A stretch of DNA of 17,674 bases. Source: JBGLNJ01 sp964353405. Lineage in GTDB: Bacteria > Chloroflexota > Anaerolineae > Fen-1058. Both the position numbers and the translations under genes were made by a program. Under the pieces are notes generated by a model. It saw nothing but the letters and a program-made list of their open reading frames with translations, did no database searches and was not told the origin of the DNA. The stretch is taken from NCBI GenBank assembly GCA_964353405.1, contig CAYGWJ010000397.1, positions 1-17,674 of the forward strand, written 5' to 3'. Positions 7,648 to 14,700 of this stretch are shown here, one piece after another (positions within the stretch are counted from its first letter, which is position 1; every line of letters starts with the position of its first letter).

Positions 7648-7666
7648 CACGCAAGTTCGGCGGAGC
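7646..7666 (+). repeat. 21-bp copy of the kinase ATP-lid sequence at its own stop codon
   Basis: Bases 7646-7666 repeat 7500-7520 exactly; the string begins GACACGCAAGTTCGG. In the first place it encodes the TRKFGGA stretch of the ATP lid. The second copy starts inside the TGA stop and forms most of the short gap before the adenosine deaminase gene. A 21-bp match is far beyond chance in a window this size. It may mark a past tandem duplication and deletion at the kinase 3' end. Confidence 0.9.
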
Positions 7667-7677
7667 GAACAACGAAT

Positions 7678-8787
7678 TTGGGAAGGAACGAACTGACGAG
7701 CACTGTTTTCACCGCAAACAACCCGGATGCACCGAACCCTGTGCAGGACCTGCGCACGACCCTGCAATCCATGCCCAAGATTGACCTGCACCGGCATCTG
7801 GAAGGCAGCCTGCGCCTGGAAACGCTGACCAGCATCGCTCTGGAACACGGCGTGGACTTGCCAAGTTACGACCTTGAAAAGTTGCGCCCCTACGTTCAGG
7901 TCACCAAAGATTACGCGCAGGACTTTGGCGCGCAGGACTTTTATCGCTTTCTGGAAAAGTTCAAACTCTTGCGCCGGTTCTACAAAACTGAGCAAGCCAT
8001 CGAGCGCATTGCGTACGAGGCCGTGGCCGATGCTGCCTCGGACAATCTAAAATACCTAGAGTTGCGCTTCAATCCCGTGGCGCTGGCGCGCGAAAGAGGC
8101 TTTCGATATTCGGACGTGATGGACTGGGTATGGGAAGCCGTGTCCCGCGCCCAGGCCGATCACGACATTGTCGTGCGGCTGATCGTCTCGCTCACGCGCC
8201 AGGAGACAGACTCTGCAGAGGAGATCGTCGAGGCCGCCATACAGCATCAGGACCGCGGCGTCGTAGCGCTTGACCTATCGGGCGACGAGGTCAACTATCC
8301 GCTACAACCGTTTATCCCGCTCTTTCAACACGCGCGGGAGGCCGGGCTGGGTGTGATCGTCCATGCAGGCGAGGCAGGCAGTCCGGAAAATGTGCGCGAG
8401 GCTATTGAGCTGCTTGATCCAGATCGGATCGGCCACGGCGTGCGCTGTATCGAAAACTCGGATGTCACCCGGCTGGTGCGTGACCGGGGCACGCCGCTCG
8501 AAATCTGCCCGACCAGCAATTACCAGACCGGCGTGGTGCGCCTGATGAGAAACCACCCCCTGCCTGATTTGTACCAGTTGGGCATCAAGGTCACGATCAA
8601 CACCGACGACCCCAGCATTTCCGATACGACACTGAGTGACGAGTATTTCCTTGTCATCGCCGGCATGGGCATGTCCATGAATGATCTCAAGAAAATGATC
8701 ATGACGGCGGTCAGGGTCGCCTTCCTGCCTCCGAACGAAAAGGCCGCATTGGAGGCTCGCTTCCAAGCCGAGTTGCGCCGGTTCTAG
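7678..8787 (+). CDS. add: Adenosine deaminase
   Basis: A zinc metalloenzyme of the amidohydrolase superfamily that converts adenosine (and deoxyadenosine) to inosine and ammonia in purine salvage. All active-site motifs are present: DLHRHLEGS with metal ligands His38 and His40, VHAGEAG with His229 and proton-shuttle Glu232, RIGHGVR with His253, and INTDDPSIS with Asp310/Asp311. The length of about 340-369 residues fits the family. The start is uncertain. TTG 7678 gives 369 residues, with GGCGGAG 11 bases upstream. A CTG at 7693 lies six bases after GGAAGG. The conserved core begins at ATG 7771 (MPKIDLH), so any of these keeps the enzyme intact. The gene follows the kinase by 30 bp and precedes the MBL-fold hydrolase by 16 bp. 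Confidence 0.94.
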   Translation: MGRNELTSTVFTANNPDAPNPVQDLRTTLQSMPKIDLHRHLEGSLRLETLTSIALEHGVDLPSYDLEKLRPYVQVTKDYAQDFGAQDFYRFLEKFKLLRRFYKTEQAIERIAYEAVADAASDNLKYLELRFNPVALARERGFRYSDVMDWVWEAVSRAQADHDIVVRLIVSLTRQETDSAEEIVEAAIQHQDRGVVALDLSGDEVNYPLQPFIPLFQHAREAGLGVIVHAGEAGSPENVREAIELLDPDRIGHGVRCIENSDVTRLVRDRGTPLEICPTSNYQTGVVRLMRNHPLPDLYQLGIKVTINTDDPSISDTTLSDEYFLVIAGMGMSMNDLKKMIMTAVRVAFLPPNEKAALEARFQAELRRF

Positions 8788-8803
8788 TTGCGAGGAGCAG
8801 CCG

Positions 8804-9673
8804 ATGAAGATCGTGAAGATCGGCGATTTTGAATTGATCCCGCTCAGCGATGGAACGACGTGGTGGGATGGCGGTGGATCGTTTGGGCTGGTGCCCAAGG
8901 TACGGTGGGAAAAGCTGCTGCCGCCCGATGCGCAAAACCGTGTTCCGATGTCACTGCGCTGCCTCCTCGTTCGCACGCCGCAGGCGACGATTGTGGTGGA
9001 TGCCGGGATGGGCGACAAGGTTACGCAGGAGATAGCCGAGCAGCAAAACTTTGTGCTGGAACGCCCCCAGGGCGGGCTGGTGGATGACCTGGCGCGTCAC
9101 GGCGTCTCCCCGGAAGACGTGGACCTTGTCATCCTCACACACCTGCACGCCGATCACTGCGGCAGCAGCACCCGCATTCTCGACGGTCACTTGGTGCCCA
9201 CGTTTCCGCGCGCGAAATACTGGGTGCAGCAGCGCGAATGGGACGACGCACATCATCCCAACGAGCGAACGCGCGCCACGTACTTGAGCGCCAACTATGA
9301 CCCACTGGAAGCTTCGGGACGACTGTGCCTGCTAAACGGCGACACGCCCATCACGCGCGGCGTGCGTGTTGCCGTTGCGCCCGGTCACACGGCGGGGATG
9401 CAGGCCATCGTGATCGAGCCGCCGGCAAGTGGTCAGGCGGTGGTCTTTATGAGCGACCTGGCTTTTTTTCGCTGGCACCTGGAGCGACTGGCGTGGGTGA
9501 GCGCTTACGACCTCGACCCGATGACGACGATTGAAACCAAACGCCGCTGGCAGCGTTGGCTGGCCGAGCGGCAGGCGATCATTGTTTTTCAGCACGACCC
9601 GCAGGTGCCGGTAGGTCGGCTGGTTGAACAAGGTGATCGCTACAGCGTGATTCCCGAACCGGATTTTTCCTAG
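8804..9673 (+). CDS. Metallo-beta-lactamase-fold hydrolase
   Basis: A 289-residue MBL-fold hydrolase starting at ATG 8804, with GAGGAG six bases upstream. The metal-binding set is complete: THLHADHCG gives His113, His115, Asp117 and His118; PGHTAG gives His195; MSDLAFF gives Asp218; VFQHDP gives His264. An upstream VVDAGMGDK strand is also typical. The overall plan (long N-terminal strand region, HLHADH, bridging Asp, terminal His) is that of the glyoxalase II / N-acyl-homoserine lactonase-like branch, so hydrolysis of a thioester or lactone is plausible, but the substrate cannot be read from sequence. There is no signal peptide, so it should be cytoplasmic. It is probably co-transcribed with the adenosine deaminase; no metabolic link between them is obvious. 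Confidence 0.9.
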   Translation: MKIVKIGDFELIPLSDGTTWWDGGGSFGLVPKVRWEKLLPPDAQNRVPMSLRCLLVRTPQATIVVDAGMGDKVTQEIAEQQNFVLERPQGGLVDDLARHGVSPEDVDLVILTHLHADHCGSSTRILDGHLVPTFPRAKYWVQQREWDDAHHPNERTRATYLSANYDPLEASGRLCLLNGDTPITRGVRVAVAPGHTAGMQAIVIEPPASGQAVVFMSDLAFFRWHLERLAWVSAYDLDPMTTIETKRRWQRWLAERQAIIVFQHDPQVPVGRLVEQGDRYSVIPEPDFS

Positions 9674-9683
9674 GGGCGACCTC

Positions 9684-9699
9684 GTGGGATTATCCCCAC
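9684..9699. terminator. Weak hairpin between convergent genes
   Basis: GTGGG (9684-9688) and CCCAC (9695-9699) pair around a 6-base loop in the 36-bp gap between the convergent MBL-fold gene and the minus-strand gene. No T-tract follows on either strand, so this is at best a weak bidirectional terminator. Confidence 0.25.
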
Positions 9700-9709
9700 C
9701 TCGTTGATC

Positions 9710-10699
9710 TTACCGCCCCGCGTTCGCTTCCCACGTTCGAACTGCCTTTAGAACTGCTTCTCGCACAGCCAGTTCGGACACTCTGTCCGGCCAGGAAAGT
9801 AATTGCCCCTCGACCTGGACATTCAGGCTGCCATCTCGCGCCGTGACGATGTGGATCGAGCGTCCCAGTAAGGCCGAGTTGTCCACCAGTTGCTGTTGCA
9901 GCACTTGCTCCACCAGCCCGGCAATGCCCACCGGCATCGGCCCTGGCTTGCGCGCTGGACCACGCAGCGATTCAACGAGCGATGGGATTTTGATCGGCGC
10001 AGGCTCGGATGGAGACGCAACCAATTGCCCCAGGAATTTGTCTTCGGAGAGAGGCGCCGGTTCAGCACTTTTGGCCAGAGGCACAGCCAACCCCTGGCTA
10101 AACTTTGCCAGCTCGCTGAGCATGGCCAACAACCGGCGGCCCGTTTCCGCGTCGCGGACATCCGTCAGGCGGCGAAACCGCTGCCCCTGAAATTCGATCA
10201 CCAATTCTCCATCCGCCGGGGTGTGCCCGGCCCGCAGCTCATCATTTAAAGCAAGCGTCTGCCTGAGCGGCGTGACACTCACTTGCGCCTGCGCGCAGTG
10301 CAGGTGTGCGCCTGCGGCGTTGTCCCCAGGACACCCTTGAGGGGTGTACCCAACGCGCAGTGCAGGTGTGCCGCTAAAGCGCTGCAGCGCGCCTAGAGCA
10401 GCCAGCGCGCGCTGAGCCAAACGTTCGTCGCCGATGTCACTCATCTGACTAAAGCGCCGCCTCTCGATCTCGACAGTGGTGGCGCCGCCAGGCTCGAGAA
10501 AAATGCGGATTGGCTCGGACGGCGAAGGAGACGAGGCCACCCCCTGACTGGCTTGGGTCAATGGTGAGGCATCCGGCATCGTATTGACTGGCTCGTGCGC
10601 TTTCCTGGAACGGCCTCGTGTAACGATGCCCAGCAGCAACAAGATGAGCGCCAGCATAACGACGCCCAGCATAACCAGAATCGGCATTGCTTCTTGCAC
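9710..10699 (-). CDS. Membrane-anchored protein with internal repeats, unknown function
   Basis: A 329-residue protein with one N-terminal TM helix (about 6-27, ILVMLGVVMLALILLLLGIV), then RGRSRK and a Ser/Pro-rich linker, so a single-pass protein with a cytoplasmic body is likely. The start is GTG 10699, with GGAG seven bases upstream that reuses the last G of the fpg stop, so it is coupled to fpg. The body holds two similar units, about 76-110 (RFSQMSDIGDERL ... LQRFSG) and 167-203 (RFRRLTDVRDAET ... LAKFSQG). A weaker third unit is at about 292-325 (VQVEGQ ... WPDRV ... VRTW). The shared pattern is VxxxxxRF, then SD or TD, then a Leu-rich helix. Between the first two units lies a stretch of about 33 residues encoded by repeat copies C and D. 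The family is not recognised. Confidence 0.8.
   Translation of the reverse strand: MQEAMPILVMLGVVMLALILLLLGIVTRGRSRKAHEPVNTMPDASPLTQASQGVASSPSPSEPIRIFLEPGGATTVEIERRRFSQMSDIGDERLAQRALAALGALQRFSGTPALRVGYTPQGCPGDNAAGAHLHCAQAQVSVTPLRQTLALNDELRAGHTPADGELVIEFQGQRFRRLTDVRDAETGRRLLAMLSELAKFSQGLAVPLAKSAEPAPLSEDKFLGQLVASPSEPAPIKIPSLVESLRGPARKPGPMPVGIAGLVEQVLQQQLVDNSALLGRSIHIVTARDGSLNVQVEGQLLSWPDRVSELAVREAVLKAVRTWEANAGR
10280..10308 (+). repeat. 29-bp palindromic interspersed element, copy C
   Basis: Identical over 29 bp to copy A inside the GAF kinase. It lies inside the minus-strand membrane-anchored gene and is translated as AHLHCAQAQV, a third reading different from copies A and B. It sits between the first two internal protein repeats, a position that tolerates insertion. 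Confidence 0.9.
10327..10370 (+). repeat. Hairpin plus partial element, copy D
   Basis: A 17-bp match to the 3' half of the element (10354-10370, ending GCAGTGCAGGTGTG) lies 45 bp beyond copy C in the same orientation. Between them is a small hairpin with ACACCC and GGGTGT arms (about 10331-10347). Together C, the hairpin and D form a compound roughly 90-bp block, read in the gene as TPALRVGYTPQGCPGDNAAG plus the copy C peptide. Confidence 0.75.
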
Positions 10700-10709
10700 G
10701 GTGAATCTC

Positions 10710-11558
10710 CTATGAACGCGCACGGCGCTGGCAGTTGGGGCAAAAATGCGTGCCGCGCTGACCCACGACCATGCGCCGGATTTTTGTGCCGCAGCGTCGA
10801 CAGGGCTGGCCCGTCCGCCCGTACACGCGAAAATGATCCTGATAATTGCCGTCGGGATAAACCCAGTCAATCGCCGCGCCTTCATGCCGGATGCCATCCG
10901 CAAGCGCGGCGCGGATGCCGCGATACAGCGCCGCCACCTGGTCAGGCGCAAGCGTCCCCGCGCGTCGCAATGGATGAAGCTTCGCCCGCCACAACGCCTC
11001 GTCGGCGTAGATGTTGCCGATGCCGGCGATAAAGGTCTGGTCGAGCAGCAGCGGCTTGAGCGCACCAGATTTTGTTCCCATCAATCTCCGAAACACCTTG
11101 AGCGTGAACGCAGAATCGAGCGGCTCCGGCCCGAGCGAGCCTGTGACTATATCCGGGTCGCTCACAAAATAGACGCGCCCGAATTTACGCGGGTCTTTAA
11201 AGCGCACCTCGTAGCCATTGTCGAGGGAAAAGATAAAGTGAACGTGCTTGTCGCGCGGCATCCCCGCTTGCAGCACGTCCAATCGCCCGCTCATCTTGAG
11301 GTGTATGAGCAAGGTGCTGGTGGGGGCTGACAAGTTGAAGAGGATGTATTTGCCGCGACGGCCAATGGATTCTATGCGGTGATTGGGAAGTCGTTGGAGG
11401 ATGACGTCGCCCGAAGGATACGCCGCGCGAGGCCAATCCGTCCAGGCCCGCACGATGACGTGGCCGACCGGCGGTGGGTAGGCAGGCAGGCCGCGCTCGA
11501 CCGGCTCGCCCTTCCTCAACTTGCGGACAATCGTTTCGACTTCTGGCAATTCTGGCAT
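10710..11558 (-). CDS. mutM: Formamidopyrimidine-DNA glycosylase (MutM/Fpg)
   Basis: A base-excision repair enzyme that removes 8-oxoguanine and formamidopyrimidines and cleaves the abasic site by beta,delta-elimination. The start MPELPEVETI supplies the catalytic N-terminal Pro2 and Glu3. Lys70 in RRGKYILF matches the conserved DNA-contacting lysine, and HLKMSGRL is the next family motif. LLDQTFIAGIGNIYADEALW is the helix-two-turn-helix segment. The C-terminal zinc finger is complete, with Cys253, Cys256, Cys273 and Cys276. At 282 residues the length is normal. It is transcribed away from dnaE from a promoter near 11608. The leader has no clear SD and contains a heptamer array. The coupled membrane-anchored gene follows 10 bp downstream. 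Confidence 0.97.
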   Translation of the reverse strand: MPELPEVETIVRKLRKGEPVERGLPAYPPPVGHVIVRAWTDWPRAAYPSGDVILQRLPNHRIESIGRRGKYILFNLSAPTSTLLIHLKMSGRLDVLQAGMPRDKHVHFIFSLDNGYEVRFKDPRKFGRVYFVSDPDIVTGSLGPEPLDSAFTLKVFRRLMGTKSGALKPLLLDQTFIAGIGNIYADEALWRAKLHPLRRAGTLAPDQVAALYRGIRAALADGIRHEGAAIDWVYPDGNYQDHFRVYGRTGQPCRRCGTKIRRMVVGQRGTHFCPNCQRRARS

Positions 11559-11570
11559 GTCAATTCTAGA

Positions 11571-11591
11571 TCTCGGATGGCGGATTTCGGA
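11571..11591. repeat. Heptamer array in the fpg leader
   Basis: Three contiguous 7-bp units ending in CGGA: TCTCGGA, TGGCGGA and TTTCGGA. They lie 12 bp before the fpg start codon, between its -10 box and ATG, so they form part of the 5' untranslated region on the minus strand. Confidence 0.6.
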
Positions 11592-11607
11592 TCACACTTG
11601 TGGTGCT

Positions 11608-11636
11608 ATTATACCATTTGATATGTGACATTTGAA
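11608..11636 (-). promoter_or_regulatory. fpg promoter candidate
   Basis: On the minus strand, TATAAT (11613 to 11608) is preceded by TGG, giving an extended -10 (TGGTATAAT). A TTCAAA (4 of 6 to the -35 consensus) lies 17 bp upstream (11636 to 11631). Predicted initiation is near 11601, about 43 bases before the fpg ATG. Confidence 0.6.
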
Positions 11637-11643
11637 ATCTGGG
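11616..11643. repeat. Heptamer-phased stretch over the fpg -35 region
   Basis: Four contiguous 7-bp units of the pattern ATNTGRN: ATTTGAT, ATGTGAC, ATTTGAA and ATCTGGG. They cover the predicted fpg -35 element and spacer. The periodicity is clear but the units are degenerate, so chance cannot be excluded. Confidence 0.45.
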
Positions 11644-11699
11644 TTTTAGAGCCTTCTGCCTTAAAGTTTCGACACGGCACTCGTTCCTTTGCGAGCTTG

Positions 11700-11708
11700 T
11701 GGTATAAT
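11700..11708 (+). promoter_or_regulatory. dnaE promoter candidate (extended -10)
   Basis: TGGTATAAT is an extended -10 with a perfect TATAAT at 11703-11708, about 80 bp before the dnaE ATG. No good -35 is seen at the usual distance, as is common for extended -10 promoters. It matches the opposing fpg -10 exactly, including the TGG, so the two genes diverge from a short intergenic region. Confidence 0.6.
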
Positions 11709-11789
11709 TCTCTCGGACATCGAAAGACTCCCCCTGCCCCACGACGGATTGACAACTAACGGGCTGTCGAATTAGTAAACTAAAAAACT

Positions 11790-14700
11790 ATGGGAAACCC
11801 ATTCGTCCACCTTCACGTGCACAGCGAATATTCACTGCTCGATGGATTGAGCAAAATCGACAAGCTGGTCGAGCGAGCCCAAGCGCTGAACCAGCCCGCC
11901 ATCGCGCTCACCGATCACGGCGTCATGTTCGGCGCCATCGAGTTTTATAACGCAGCCAAAAAGGCCGGTGTCAAGCCCATCATCGGCATCGAGGCCTATC
12001 TGGCCCCGCGCTCGCGCACGGACCGCGACCCGCAGAAAGACAAAAGCCCAAATCACCTGTTGCTGCTGGCGCAGAATGACGTCGGCATCCAGAACCTGTA
12101 TCAACTCGCCAGCATCGCCCAACTGGAAGGCTTTTACTACAAGCCGCGCGTGGACAAGGAGACTCTGGCCGCACATAGCGAAGGCGTCATTTGCCTGAGC
12201 GGCTGCGGCTCGTCCGAAATACCGCATCTCTTGCTCCAGGGTCAGCCGGACAAGGCCCACAGCGCCCTCTCGTGGTATCGAGAGGTCTTTGGCCCGGAAC
12301 GCTATTACATCGAGCTGCAATGGCACGACGGCATCCCCGGCCTGGACAAGTGCAACGCGCAATTGATTCGTATGAGCCGCGAATTTGGCCTCAAGACAGT
12401 GGCGACCAACGACGTCCACTATATCAACGCCGACGACTGGGACGCTCAGGACGTTTTGCTGTGCATCGGCACGGGCAGCCTGGTGAGCCAGCCCAGCCGG
12501 ATGCGGATGACGGATCACTCGTACTATTTGAAATCTGATGAGGAGATGGCCGCGCTGTTTGGCGCGGAAGCGCCCGAGTCGCTCGTCACGCCGCTGGCGA
12601 TTGCCGAAATGTGCAACGTCAACCTGGACCCCAAGGGCTATCACCTGCCCGTGTTTCCCGTTCCGGCCGGCTACACGGCGGAATCGTTCCTGCGCCAACT
12701 GTGCGAAAAAGGTCTGCGCGAACGTTACAGCGCGCGGATGCAGGACCCCGACATCCGCCAGCGATTGGACTATGAGCTGGGCGTCATTCACGAGATGGGC
12801 TTTGATAACTATTTCCTCATCGTATGGGACTTGACGCGCCGCGCCAAGGAGAAAGACATCTGGTGGAACGTGCGGGGGTCGGGCGCAGGCTCGATCGTGG
12901 CGTACTGTACCGGCATCACACGGCTCGACCCGCTGGCGCATCATCTGATCTTTGAGCGCTTCCTCAACCCAGGCCGCATCTCGATGCCCGATATTGACAT
13001 GGACTTTCCCGATGACCGGCGCGGCGAACTGATCGAGTATACCGTCCAAAAATACGGCCAGACCAACGTGGCGCAAATCATTGCCTATGGAACGATGGGG
13101 GCGCGGGCGGCCGTGCGCGACGTGGGCCGTGCGCTCGATATTCCATTGGGCGAAGTGGACAACGTCGCCAAGCTGATCCCTGCCATCCCCGGCAAGCCCG
13201 TCTCGATTGCCGAAGCGATCGAGCAGGTGCCCGAGCTGGCAGAAAAATACAAGAAGGTTGACTATTTGCGTCAATTGCTCGACACCGCGCAAAAGCTGGA
13301 AGGCGTGACACGCCACGCCAGCACTCATGCGGCGGGCGTCATCATCTCTGACCGGCCGCTGGTCGAGTACACGCCGCTGCACCGTCCCACCAAAGGCGCA
13401 GACGAATCGGGCCTGGGCATTGTGACGCAGTTCGAAATGAACACGTGCGATGCCATCGGCCTGCTCAAGGTGGATTTTCTCGGCCTGAGCACGTTGACCA
13501 TCATGCGCCGGGCGTGCGAGCTCGTCAAGCAAAATCACGGCGTCGAGCTGAACCTGGACAACATTCCGACGAACGACCCCAAGGCGTTCGAGCTGCTGGC
13601 GCGCGGCGACGTAGCGGGCGTGTTCCAGGTGGAAGGCGCGGGGATGCGCCGCATGTTGATGGACATGCGCCCCACCCGCTTCGAGCACATCGTGGCGGCC
13701 ATTTCGCTCTTCCGCCCCGGCCCGATGGAATACATCCCCTCGTATATCCGCCGTATGCACGGCCAGGAACCGATTGACTACAAGCATCCCAAGCTTGAAG
13801 AACTCTTGGCCGAGACGTTCGGCATCATCGTCTACCAGGAGCAGATCATCGAGATCGCCAAGCACCTGGCCGGTTACTCGCTGTCCGAAGCCGACGAGAT
13901 GCGCAAGGCCGTGGGCAAAAAGATCCAGGAAAAGATTGTCGCACACAAGGCCAAGTTCGTGCAAGGCGCGGTCAAGAACGGCATCGCGCAAGAGGTAGCC
14001 GAAGCCATCTATGGCGACATCGAGTACTTTGCGCGCTATGGGTTCAACAAAGCGCACGCCGCCGACTATGCCGTCATCACCTGCCAGACGGCTTTTCTCA
14101 AGGCCTACTATCCCATCGAGTACATGACGGCACTGCTCACGGTCGAGCGCAACAACACGGACAAGATCGGTTTCCTGGTGGCCGAGTGCCGCCGCATGGG
14201 CATCCCGGTCTTGCCGCCGGACGTGAATCATAGCCAGATGGACTTTTGCATAGAGAACGGCGGCATTCGCTTTGGACTGGGCGCGGTCAAGAACGTGGGA
14301 GAAGGGCCTGTTCAGGCCGTCCTCCAAGCGCGCACGCCCACAGCGGGCGGCGGAGGTCCGTTCCAGACGCTGGATGATTTTTGCCGCCGCGTGGATTTGC
14401 GCCAGGTCAACCGCCGCGCATTGGAAAGCCTCATCAAGGTCGGCTCATTCGACGAGTTCGGCCATCGCGCACAATGGCTCGCCATCGTCGAGCGGATGCT
14501 GGGGCTTTCATCGCACGCGCATCGCGCCGCCGATCTCGGCCAGATGACACTGTTCGGTGCGGCGGGCCCCGCCGCCGATACGTCGGTGCTTTCGCCTTTG
14601 CCGAACATCGAAGAGGCAACGCCCAAAGAAAAACTGGCGTGGGAAAAGGAGCTGGTTGGCATCTATATCTCCGAACATCCGCTCACGCGCGTGATGGCCA

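Noticed and set aside
7644..7784. Short frame starting GTG 7644 after the kinase stop
   Set aside because: It is made of the 21-bp duplicated kinase sequence and the out-of-frame start of adenosine deaminase; no independent support.
9137..9157. CACACACCTGCACGCC as another copy of the 29-bp element
   Set aside because: Only a short partial match, and it encodes the invariant HLHADH metal motif, so coding constraint explains it.
10700..11065. N-terminal extension of the membrane-anchored gene into fpg
   Set aside because: It would overlap conserved fpg sequence out of frame. GTG 10699 has a well-placed SD and starts directly before the TM helix.
11832..14327. 831-residue open frame on the minus strand
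   Set aside because: It lies wholly inside dnaE, which has complete catalytic motifs; long antisense frames are expected in GC-rich coding DNA.
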